Assembly: GCA_002314945.1 (NCBI GenBank)
Contig: DCHV01000057.1
Coordinates: 1,369-11,673, forward strand
DNA length: 10,305 bases
Direction of reading: 5' to 3'
DNA from: Prevotellaceae bacterium UBA1743
GTDB lineage: Bacteria > Bacteroidota > Bacteroidia > Bacteroidales > Bacteroidaceae
Both the position numbers and the translations under genes were made by a program. Of this stretch, positions 1 through 7,012 are shown piece by piece. Each line of letters begins with the position of its first letter. The first letter of the stretch is position 1. Under the pieces are notes generated by a model that worked only from the letters and a program-made list of their open reading frames with translations, was not told where the DNA came from and searched no databases.

Positions 1-1842
1 CTATGTGTCAATGGGAAACCTGTTTTCCTTAGAGGGACACTGGAATGTTGCATCTTCCCACTTACAGGAAATCCTCCTACCGACGAAGCAGGATGGGAAA
101 AGGTGATGGGTACTGCCAAGGAATGGGGACTCAACCATCTGCGTTTCCACTCGTGGTGTCCGCCAGATGCAGCTTTCCGTGTAGCAGATCGCCTGGGGCT
201 CTATCTGAGCGTGGAACTACCTGTGTGGTCACTGAGGATTGGAGACGATCCTGCCGTGTTCCGGTTTATGGAGGAGGAATACGAACGCATCGTGCGCCAT
301 TACGGCAATCACCCCTCGTTGTGTATGCTCAGTTGCGGCAACGAGCTCATGTACGACTTCCAGTTCCTGAACGGGCTGGTAGCAAAGATGAAGCAGAGAG
401 ACCGCCGGCATCTCTACATCACGACCTCCTTCACCTTCGAACCTGGGCATGGGGGTAAGAATGAACCGGAAGACGAATACTATGTAACCCAGTGGACGGA
501 CAACGGATGGGTGAGAGGACAAGGTGTGTTCGACGAGCAACCCCCTTCGTTCAACAAGAACTATGATGCTTCCATGGGATGTCTGACAGTACCCCTCATC
601 TCGCATGAGATAGGCCAGTATGCCGTCTATCCCGACATGAAGGAAATAGACAAATACACGGGTTCGCTCCTACCGCTCAACCTAATGGGTATCCGGGACG
701 ACCTGGAGAAAAAAGGTCTTCTCGACAAGGCCGAAGACTGGCTTCACGCCTCGGGACGACTTGCCGCCATCCTGTACAAGGAAGAATGTGAACGCGCCAT
801 GAAGACCCAGGGATTCAGCGGCTACCAGTTGCTCGGATTACAGGATTTCCCAGGACAGAGTACCGCTCTCGTAGGACTCGTCAATTCGTTCTGGGATTCC
901 AAGCACGTGGTGGAAGCCGAATGGTTCCGCCAATTCTGTGCTCCTGTAGTACCTCTGGCCAACTTTGAGAAGGCCGTATGGAGGAACGATGAGACTTTCA
1001 CAGGCATGATACAAGTGGCCAATTATACGGAAGAATCCCTCAAGGGAAAGACCGTGTCGTGGCACATGTCAGATACCAACGGAAACATAATATCGGAAGG
1101 CACAATTCCTACCGAGGAGATTCCCTCGGGCAATGTATCTGCAATAGGTTCCATTTCCGTCCCGCTCTCGAACATCAGCCAAGCCGGACAATTCACGATC
1201 GGACTCACGATAGACGATACCTCCTATCACAACGAATGGAACATCTGGGTATATCCACCTGTAACTTTGCCTCAGGGCATACACGCGACACACGATACCA
1301 AGGAAGCTATTGCTCTGCTGGAACAGGGAGAAAAGGTGTTGCTTTCACCTCGTTTGGGTTCAATTGAAGGTCTCGAAGGGAAATTCCTTCCCGTATTCTG
1401 GAGTCCTGTCCATTTCCCCAAACAAGCTGGTACCATGGGAGTCCTGTGCAATCCGGAGCATCCAGCCCTGAGCAAGTTCCCTACCGAGAAATGGAGTAAC
1501 TGGCAATGGTGGCGGTTGGCAAAACGTGCTACGGTGATAGTTACAGACTCTTTGTCAGGCATCACGCCTCTCGTGGAAGAAGTGGACAACTTTGCCAACA
1601 ACCGGCAACTGGCCTTGGTTTTCGAAGCAAAATGTGGAAAAGGTTCCCTTCTGTTCTCTTCCATCGACTTGCTTTCCGAGGGAGCAGAAAGTCCTGAAGT
1701 CCGCCAACTCTTATACAGCCTCGAATGCTACATGCTATCTCCCTCTTTTTCACCACAGGGAGACCTCTCACCCGATGCATTGTCTTCACTCATAAAAGAA
1801 AAACCTGACATTTCACAAAGTTCACCCACAGATATCTACTGA
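1..1842 (+). CDS. Glycoside hydrolase family 2 protein, 5' end cut off by the window
   Basis: The frame is open from base 1 (first residues LCVNGKPVFLRGT, a typical entry into the GH2 TIM barrel), so the true start lies upstream; the GTG at 103 is internal. Numbering from base 1, 613 residues remain. HPSLCMLSCGNEL carries the probable acid/base Glu115, and LISHEIGQY the probable nucleophile Glu203; both fit GH2 retaining exo-glycosidases. Residues about 324-420 look like an Ig-type beta-sandwich. Residues 425-600 form a C-terminal domain with a HPALSKFPTE...WQWW stretch and a GKGSLLFSSIDL strand, seen in large Bacteroidetes GH2 proteins. The missing part should hold the signal peptide, the sugar-binding domain and another sandwich. 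The substrate cannot be read from sequence; a beta-galactosidase- or glucuronidase-like role on a plant or host glycan is inference. The stop TGA lies 4 bases before the next gene, so the two are probably co-transcribed. Confidence 0.9.
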   Translation, partial: LCVNGKPVFLRGTLECCIFPLTGNPPTDEAGWEKVMGTAKEWGLNHLRFHSWCPPDAAFRVADRLGLYLSVELPVWSLRIGDDPAVFRFMEEEYERIVRHYGNHPSLCMLSCGNELMYDFQFLNGLVAKMKQRDRRHLYITTSFTFEPGHGGKNEPEDEYYVTQWTDNGWVRGQGVFDEQPPSFNKNYDASMGCLTVPLISHEIGQYAVYPDMKEIDKYTGSLLPLNLMGIRDDLEKKGLLDKAEDWLHASGRLAAILYKEECERAMKTQGFSGYQLLGLQDFPGQSTALVGLVNSFWDSKHVVEAEWFRQFCAPVVPLANFEKAVWRNDETFTGMIQVANYTEESLKGKTVSWHMSDTNGNIISEGTIPTEEIPSGNVSAIGSISVPLSNISQAGQFTIGLTIDDTSYHNEWNIWVYPPVTLPQGIHATHDTKEAIALLEQGEKVLLSPRLGSIEGLEGKFLPVFWSPVHFPKQAGTMGVLCNPEHPALSKFPTEKWSNWQWWRLAKRATVIVTDSLSGITPLVEEVDNFANNRQLALVFEAKCGKGSLLFSSIDLLSEGAESPEVRQLLYSLECYMLSPSFSPQGDLSPDALSSLIKEKPDISQSSPTDIY

Positions 1843-1846
1843 TTTT

Positions 1847-3082
1847 ATGACTACTATTTCAAAAAACAGAACTCCCCGACTGACTGTTTGTGTAGTCGGA
1901 TTCCTTCTTGCCTTGTGCGTCCAAGCACAATCGGCCGTCTCTATCCTGTCCTGTGGTATTTCACCCACCAACACCCCTGAAGAGAACCGTTCAAAACTGC
2001 AAGAAGCCATCGACCGTCTCTCACCCATAGGAGGTGCTCTATACATAGATCCTTGTGAAGAGGGCTATCCCATAGCCACTGGACTTATCCTGCGCAAAAA
2101 CGTTTCTCTGCTGGGTGTACATGGCCCTACTGGACGTGGAACAAGTAGTGCAGACGGGACACATCCCGTAGGTTCACTTTTCCTGATTACCGACACTATA
2201 CAACCTTTTATCACCGTGGAATCTTCCACACAGATCCGAGGCATCCAATTCTATTACCCCCAACAAGCCTGGAATGATGCAGACAAAATCATACCCTACA
2301 AACCTACTATCCAGATGTCGCAGGAGTCGGTGGTAGAGGGTGTCACCCTCTCCTGCCTCACTTTCTATGGTGAATACATGGCTATGGACTTTCGTTCAGG
2401 CGCACAGAACATCTGTGAACAGATTCTTTTCGAGCATTGTTACGGATATCCCTTGAGTGGAGAATTCATCGCCATCGACAAATGTTACGACATCCCACGC
2501 ATCCTGCATTGCCATGTAAACCCAGCCAACATGCGACTCTTTGGACGTTCCTTCAGCCGTCAAGTGATTGACTCGGTAGTGAGCCGACATACTTTCACTT
2601 ACTGGATTGACCATACCGACAATGCCCAAATGATGGATCTTTTCACTTTCGGAGTATATGGAGGCATCTATTTAGGGGATGAGACCTACGGCCAACTTAC
2701 CAATTTCAATCTGGATTGCGTGAATACGGGACTCTACAAGAAAGGTACGAATACCAAGAATCGCAACTGGCAGATAGCACAAGGCTCTATCATTGCCAAC
2801 GTAGGTGAACGGTTGGAGGACATCCACCCCATCATCGTAGAAGGGACAGGGCATACGGCTCTGAGTAACGTAGAATGTTTCTCGGGAGAAAACGGAGCAT
2901 TGACGACCCTCGGCAAATGCTACGATTTCATCACGATACGAGGCGACCAACCTCTCACAGTAAGTATGTGCGGATGTCGTATGCAGGGTTATTCGGCCGA
3001 GAATCCCATCTCCCAACTTAATCCAAAGGCACAGATACAGATGACAGGATGTCTGACAGAGAAGGATGGTTTCATCCAGTAG
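1847..3082 (+). CDS. Secreted right-handed beta-helix protein, pectate-lyase-like
   Basis: A 411-residue protein with an N-terminal signal peptide: Arg/Lys-containing start, hydrophobic LTVCVVGFLLALC, probable cut near AQS-A at residues 27-30. Residues about 42-95 (NTPEENRSKLQEAIDRL, then GGALYID, then LRKNVSLLGV) match the opening pattern of the pectate lyase superfamily/GH28-GH55-type beta-helix, where an N-terminal helix is followed by stacked coils. The rest is rich in short beta-strands with Asn, Gly and Thr turns, as expected for such coils. No catalytic set can be assigned, so lyase, hydrolase and non-catalytic binding roles all remain open. It is probably exported to the periplasm or cell surface. 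It starts 4 bases after the GH2 stop, which suggests joint action on one polysaccharide, possibly pectin-like (inference). The fold is fairly sure; the activity is not. Confidence 0.75.
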   Translation: MTTISKNRTPRLTVCVVGFLLALCVQAQSAVSILSCGISPTNTPEENRSKLQEAIDRLSPIGGALYIDPCEEGYPIATGLILRKNVSLLGVHGPTGRGTSSADGTHPVGSLFLITDTIQPFITVESSTQIRGIQFYYPQQAWNDADKIIPYKPTIQMSQESVVEGVTLSCLTFYGEYMAMDFRSGAQNICEQILFEHCYGYPLSGEFIAIDKCYDIPRILHCHVNPANMRLFGRSFSRQVIDSVVSRHTFTYWIDHTDNAQMMDLFTFGVYGGIYLGDETYGQLTNFNLDCVNTGLYKKGTNTKNRNWQIAQGSIIANVGERLEDIHPIIVEGTGHTALSNVECFSGENGALTTLGKCYDFITIRGDQPLTVSMCGCRMQGYSAENPISQLNPKAQIQMTGCLTEKDGFIQ

Positions 3083-3092
3083 AGAGGCTTCC

Positions 3093-4019
3093 TCAGATTC
3101 TGCGTCCTGCCAACACGACACCTGCCACTATAGCGACCGAACCTATCGCCGAGAGAAATGTCATCCGTTCTCCCAACAGAAGTACACCAGCAACCAAGGT
3201 AAAGAAGGGGTTGAGGTACACATAGTTGGTAGATGTGACATTCCCTATACGAGCCATCACCACATTCCAGCATACAAAGCACACCAACGAGGCTATCACG
3301 CTCAGGAAAAGCAGATTGAATATCACTTCCCTATCGAGGAATATCTGAGGGTCGATATGTTGTACACTACCCTCCCCCCAGATAAGCAGAGGAGCGATTG
3401 TCAGAAGCCCATAGAAGAACACTTTACGAGTTGCCAACAAAGTGCCGTAGCGCATTGTCATCTGCCCCATCAAAATGCTATAGAGTGCCCATGTAATAGC
3501 TGCTCCCACAGACAACAGGTCACCACGGATTGAGAAATGGAACTGTGACTCAGAGAAGATGACCAACCCCATACCTACAAAGGTGACAATCGTTCCTATT
3601 ACCAGGGAAGGTGTCACACGCACATCCTCCAATCCTTCCGACAGGAATCCGTGAAACAAACGCTTGTAGGCAATGGTGAGAAGGGTTGTGATCAAAGGGG
3701 TACTACACACGATGAAGGACACATTGCAAGCCTGAGTGTAGCGGAGCGCTGTGTTCTCCGTGAGGAAATAGGCAGAACCGCCCACTACTCCCAATAACAG
3801 GAAGACAGCCTCATCTGCCCAGGAGTGTGCAAACAGGCGTGTCCTGTGTATCAGGCAGAACAATATCATTCCCGCGTAGGCTATGGCGAAACGAATGGCA
3901 AAGATAGGAGTGGGATGAAGGCCATGAGCAAGGAGTACCTTGGTGGAAATGAACGTCACTCCCCAGATAGCCACCACGACAAAGGCCAACACATGATATA
4001 AGAATGTACTTCTTTTCAT
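3093..4019 (-). CDS. EamA/DMT-family inner-membrane transporter
   Basis: A 308-residue protein starting MKRSTFLYH, with about ten hydrophobic segments (roughly 8-27, 37-58, 69-88, 97-117, 138-157, 168-188, 199-215, 234-252, 261-283 and 289-305). The two halves are the usual tandem EamA repeats; FVVVAIWGVTFISTK opens the first, and RGDLLSVGAAITWALYS opens the second. The NPFFTLVAGVLLLGE stretch is a hallmark of the second repeat. Such proteins export or exchange amino acids, nucleosides and other small metabolites in the drug/metabolite transporter superfamily; the substrate here is unknown. An in-frame upstream ATG at 4052 was rejected, because a good -7 box (4040-4047) lies inside that extension and the extension is polar. 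The gene follows the dehydrogenase on the same strand behind a hairpin, and converges with the beta-helix gene, 10 bases separating the two stops. Confidence 0.88.
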   Translation of the reverse strand: MKRSTFLYHVLAFVVVAIWGVTFISTKVLLAHGLHPTPIFAIRFAIAYAGMILFCLIHRTRLFAHSWADEAVFLLLGVVGGSAYFLTENTALRYTQACNVSFIVCSTPLITTLLTIAYKRLFHGFLSEGLEDVRVTPSLVIGTIVTFVGMGLVIFSESQFHFSIRGDLLSVGAAITWALYSILMGQMTMRYGTLLATRKVFFYGLLTIAPLLIWGEGSVQHIDPQIFLDREVIFNLLFLSVIASLVCFVCWNVVMARIGNVTSTNYVYLNPFFTLVAGVLLLGERMTFLSAIGSVAIVAGVVLAGRRI

Positions 4020-4039
4020 TCCAATGCGGTTTCGGGGTG

Positions 4040-4073
4040 CAAAATTACACAAAAAATACTGGCATTATTCAAA
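4040..4073 (-). promoter_or_regulatory. Bacteroidetes-type promoter for the EamA transporter gene
   Basis: On the minus strand, TAATTTTG (4047-4040) matches the -7 consensus TAnnTTTG, and TTTG (4073-4070) matches the -33 element, with 22 bases between. The predicted transcript starts near 4033, leaving a leader of about 14 bases before the ATG at 4019. The -33 element abuts the base of the hairpin at 4073-4107. Confidence 0.5.
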
Positions 4074-4107
4074 ACGGCCTGTCCTTTTTTGGGAAAGACA
4101 GGCCGTT
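4073..4107 (-). terminator. Perfect 11-bp hairpin after the dehydrogenase gene, probable terminator
   Basis: AACGGCCTGTC (4073-4083) pairs perfectly with GACAGGCCGTT (4097-4107) around a 13-base loop. It sits 26 bases past the stop of the iron-dependent dehydrogenase. On the minus strand the stem is followed by TTGAATAATG, so the U tract is short and termination may be partial. This would allow some read-through into the transporter gene. The stem has no nearby plus-strand gene to serve. Confidence 0.55.
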
Positions 4108-4133
4108 GTACGTATTCTCGTATAGACAAGTTC

Positions 4134-5309
4134 TTACTTGTAGGACTCCTCCAGCACCCTCACTATCTCTTCGTGAGTGAGAGGTTCGATATCCTGTTTC
4201 CAGAGGCGTTCCATCACGACCTGTGCATTGGTGGCCATGTCTGCAAACTCCTCGGGACGTATGCCATAGTCGCTCATCCTGAGGTTATCGACATCACACT
4301 CACGTTGGAGAGCCCCTAACGCGAGCAGGAAGTCCTCTGGTTCCTTGGCATCCTCCTTGCCCATCCACTTGGCCATGCGCACCATTCGTTCGTCGGCCAC
4401 ATGCTTACGGATGATAGTGCCAAAGAACGCCTGACTGATCATGATGAGTCCTGCTCCATGAGGCAGTTCCTCGTGATAGGCAGAGAGGGCGTGTTCTATG
4501 GAATGTTCCCCTGTGCAGGTACTTGCCACCATCGAATAGCCCGACATCGTACTGGCAAAGGCCAATCGACTGCGAGCTTCCATATCACTCCCATCTCGAT
4601 AAGCCACAGGCAGATAGCGTGCCACATTGGTGATGGCAGCCTCCTGAATCATATCGCTGAAGATGTTGCGTGTCTTGCATATCTGTCCCTCCAAGGAATG
4701 GAAGAGAGCGTCGAATCCCTGCAATACGGTAAATCGTGGAGGTACGCTCACCATCAGTTCTGGATCTACTATGGCATATTCAGCAAAGACAGAGAAGATG
4801 CCTAATTTCTCCTTGGTGGCAAGGTTGGTGATGACACCTGCTGCATCCACTTCCGAGCCTGTCCCAGCCGTCGTGGGGATGGCAATCCAGGGAAGTGGTG
4901 TGTGAGTCACTGGCTTGCGCAATCCTGTTCCACTCATCACATAATCCCACAGATCACCTCGGTTTGTAGCATTCATCGACATCACCTTGGTAGCATCCAG
5001 CACGCTTCCTCCTCCGAGGGCTACAAAGAAGTCGCATCCGCTATCCAGAGCCTTTTGCGCGCCGGTCTCTACACACTCCTTGGTGGGATTAGCCTGCACC
5101 TCGTCGAATATCTCGTATTCCACACCAGCCTGACGTAATTCTCCCAACGTGCGCTCCAGGGCACCATTCTCGCGAACCGACTTGCCATTGCTGATGACCA
5201 CCAGTGCTTTCTTGCCTGGCATGGACAGGGTATGCAACACATCCAGTTTACCCGCGCCAAAGAAGACGCGGGTACTGGTCAGTAGATTGTAGGTTGTGGG
5301 TGTAATCAT
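4134..5309 (-). CDS. Iron-containing alcohol dehydrogenase, possible lactaldehyde reductase
   Basis: A 391-residue cytoplasmic protein of the group III (Fe-dependent) alcohol dehydrogenase family, full length for that family. Residues 99-108 GGGSVLDATK form the NAD(P)-binding glycine motif, and IPTTAGTGSE (144-153) is the second family signature. The metal ligands expected from the family are visible as Asp200 and His204 (GFDALFHSLEG), His269 (TGEHSIEH) and His284 (ELPHGAG). It would interconvert an aldehyde or ketone and an alcohol using NAD(P)H. Its ATG overlaps the stop of the fucosidase gene (ATGA, 5306-5309), so translation is probably coupled. That neighbour makes L-lactaldehyde reductase (the FucO reaction, giving 1,2-propanediol) an attractive role, but the sequence does not show substrate specificity and other alcohols are possible. 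No signal peptide is seen. Confidence 0.92.
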   Translation of the reverse strand: MITPTTYNLLTSTRVFFGAGKLDVLHTLSMPGKKALVVISNGKSVRENGALERTLGELRQAGVEYEIFDEVQANPTKECVETGAQKALDSGCDFFVALGGGSVLDATKVMSMNATNRGDLWDYVMSGTGLRKPVTHTPLPWIAIPTTAGTGSEVDAAGVITNLATKEKLGIFSVFAEYAIVDPELMVSVPPRFTVLQGFDALFHSLEGQICKTRNIFSDMIQEAAITNVARYLPVAYRDGSDMEARSRLAFASTMSGYSMVASTCTGEHSIEHALSAYHEELPHGAGLIMISQAFFGTIIRKHVADERMVRMAKWMGKEDAKEPEDFLLALGALQRECDVDNLRMSDYGIRPEEFADMATNAQVVMERLWKQDIEPLTHEEIVRVLEESYK

Positions 5310-6700
5310 TTCTTCTGTGTAAAGGAGAAGGCCAAGGACTCTGCCTTCAGATTCTTGGGCAGTGTGACAATCACCTTGTCACCCTTCACCTCGTACTTCA
5401 CCTGCTTGCCATTGGCCAGCAACGTCATCTTACCTGTGGGAATGTTCTTCGTCCACTCGATAGTAGCAGGCAGTTGCTCTCCCTCGTTCAGGGCATAGAG
5501 TGCATAGAGGGTCTTTCCGTCCTTGTCTGCATTGAACCATACCTGTCCGTCGTTGTAGTGTTCTGCCGTCACTGTGTTGTAGATAGCCTTGCCGTTCTTC
5601 TGCATCCATGCACCTACCTGACTCAATCGTTCCTGAGCTTGGTCGTCAATCTCGCCCATAGGATCAGGGCCGATTCCCAACAACAGGTTACCACCTTTGG
5701 CTACTACCTCTATCAGCAATGTGATGATACGGCTGGTAGATTTGTACTGAGGATTGTATTTCCATCCCCATCCATCCAGTGGCATACAGGTTTCCCAGGG
5801 GATGTTGCGTTGCTCGGGTGGAACAAGGCCTTCGGGTGTCTGATAGTTCTCATTGTGATTTCCACGTGCACGATCCACACTGATGAGGCCTGGGTTACGT
5901 TTACGAGCACCTACCAACACCTCGTCCAGACCTACTTCTCCACCATCTATCTGACCTCCATCGAGCCACAGGATGTCGATATTGCCATAGTCGGTCGTCA
6001 ACTCGTTCAACTGGTTCTGTGTAAATTCCACATACTTCTTCCACCAGTCTTGATGCTTCTCACGGTTGTAGTTGGGCATACGGTCAGCGGTAGCCAACAT
6101 CGGATTCCAGTAGTAGGGACAATGCCAGTCAGGCTTGGAGAAATAGGCTCCAATCATGAAATCCTTCTCACGGAAAGCGTTGAACACTTCCTTGGCCACA
6201 TTGCGGCGGGGATTGTTGGCAAAGGGACCCTTGGCAATGGAGTAATCCGTATATTTCGAATCAAACATACAGAAACCATCGTGGTGCTTTGTGGTGAAAA
6301 CCAGATATTTCATACCAGCATTCTCCATGATGTCAGCCCATTTCTCAGGATTGAAATTAGTGGGGTTGAACACTTTGTTGAGTCCCCAGTACCATTGTTT
6401 GTATTCCTCGTAGGAAAGGTTGCGTTCCTGGCGAGGTGCATATTCCCAACTCTCGTCCTCAGATACGAGTGACCACGACTCCACTACACCAGGTACTGCA
6501 TAGATACCCCAGTGGAAGATTACACCGAATTTCAGGTCGCGCCATGCGTCCAGTTTCTTCAGCACAGCCTCATCCGTAGGTACGATGTAGCCGTTCACCG
6601 ACGTGTAACTATGGGCGTAACCATTCTCCTCGTACTGCGCCATACAGGTAGCGCTTCCCAACAAGGCTGCTGCCACCAAAGTCTTGAATCTCTTGTTCAT
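5306..6700 (-). CDS. Secreted alpha-L-fucosidase, glycoside hydrolase family 29
   Basis: A 464-residue protein with a signal peptide (MNKRFKTLVAAALLGSATCMAQ, probable cut after AQ). The catalytic barrel follows the GH29 pattern: WRDLKFGVIFHWGIYAVPG (53-71), the fucose-binding TKHHDGFCMFDS (137-148), YFSKPDWH (186-193) and IDILWLDGG (241-249), in which Asp247 is the probable nucleophile. The acid/base residue is not assignable from motifs in this family. Residues about 375-464 form the usual C-terminal beta-sandwich. The enzyme would release terminal L-fucose from glycans in the periplasm or at the cell surface by a retaining mechanism. It is the first gene of a minus-strand unit with the dehydrogenase, overlapping by 4 bases, and has a recognisable promoter about 100 bases upstream. 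The Cys at residue 19 has Thr before it, which does not suit a lipobox, so a lipoprotein is unlikely. Confidence 0.95.
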   Translation of the reverse strand: MNKRFKTLVAAALLGSATCMAQYEENGYAHSYTSVNGYIVPTDEAVLKKLDAWRDLKFGVIFHWGIYAVPGVVESWSLVSEDESWEYAPRQERNLSYEEYKQWYWGLNKVFNPTNFNPEKWADIMENAGMKYLVFTTKHHDGFCMFDSKYTDYSIAKGPFANNPRRNVAKEVFNAFREKDFMIGAYFSKPDWHCPYYWNPMLATADRMPNYNREKHQDWWKKYVEFTQNQLNELTTDYGNIDILWLDGGQIDGGEVGLDEVLVGARKRNPGLISVDRARGNHNENYQTPEGLVPPEQRNIPWETCMPLDGWGWKYNPQYKSTSRIITLLIEVVAKGGNLLLGIGPDPMGEIDDQAQERLSQVGAWMQKNGKAIYNTVTAEHYNDGQVWFNADKDGKTLYALYALNEGEQLPATIEWTKNIPTGKMTLLANGKQVKYEVKGDKVIVTLPKNLKAESLAFSFTQKK

Positions 6701-6797
6701 CTTTTCTCTTTATTTTGAATTATTTTATTTTGTCATTTCTTCTGTATTTCAAGGGGGAAAGCCGACGATTCTCCTTGTCTTCCTACCAAATTTGATG

Positions 6798-6828
6798 CAA
6801 ATATAAGGAAAGAAATGCAGACAGACAA
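6798..6828 (-). promoter_or_regulatory. Bacteroidetes-type promoter for the fucosidase-dehydrogenase unit
   Basis: On the minus strand, TATATTTG (6805-6798) fits the -7 consensus TAnnTTTG exactly. TTG (6828-6826, preceded by C) stands 20 bases upstream as the -33 element, the usual spacing in this phylum. The leader to the ATG at 6700 would be about 90 bases. The bases just before the ATG are A-rich (AAATAAAGAGAAAAG) with no strong Shine-Dalgarno, as usual in Bacteroidetes. Confidence 0.65.
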
Positions 6829-6843
6829 GCAATCACCCTTTTT

Positions 6844-6958
6844 TCGGCAAAAACAGTTCTAAGCAATTGTGCCCATAGCCAGGAATTATGCACATCAATC
6901 GGCAAAATAAGAGTATATATATTCTGCCGATTAGTAGCTATTTTATTCTATTCGGCAA
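6844..6958. repeat. Three spaced TCGGCAA direct repeats upstream of the fucosidase promoter
   Basis: TCGGCAA occurs at 6844-6850, 6899-6905 and 6952-6958, with steps of 55 and 53 bases; an inverted TGCCGA lies at 6925-6930. Relative to the predicted start near 6791, the copies fall at about -56, -111 and -164. This even spacing (about five helical turns) suits a regulator-binding array, but the unit is only 7 bases, so chance is not excluded. Nothing else, apart from the hairpin inside this block, was recognised in the non-coding stretch 6829-7012. Confidence 0.35.
6897..6932. other. Hairpin with 8-bp outer stem in the gap between ATPase and fucosidase genes
   Basis: AATCGGCA (6897-6904) pairs with TGCCGATT (6925-6932). 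The inside, 6911-6924, is itself nearly self-complementary (GAG-TATATATA-TTC) with AATAA-type bases bulged on the left. It lies 81 bases past the stop of the upstream ATPase gene. It is not followed by a U tract in either direction, so a classic terminator is doubtful. A processing site or an operator built on the TCGGC motif is equally possible. Confidence 0.4.
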
Positions 6959-7012
6959 CTTTTAGCTCATTTTTCTCCGGCTATTGGTTGTTTCCTTGTC
7001 ACTCTGAAAATA

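Noticed and set aside
3066..3533. Plus-strand open frame overlapping the end of the beta-helix gene and running antisense to the transporter
   Set aside because: The translation is rich in His, Cys and Gln with no fold pattern; the opposite strand encodes a good EamA transporter.
5474..6472. Long plus-strand open frame of 332 codons opposite the fucosidase
   Set aside because: It is fully antisense to a clear GH29 gene, and its translation shows no domain pattern or sensible start region. It is a shadow of the fucosidase codon bias.
6640..6700. Lipoprotein signal at the fucosidase N-terminus (Cys19)
   Set aside because: The residues before the Cys (Ser-Ala-Thr) do not fit a lipobox, and a normal cut site after Ala-Gln is available.
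6897..6932. Hairpin as the transcription terminator of the ATPase gene
   Set aside because: No run of U follows the stem in either direction; kept only as a hairpin of unknown role.
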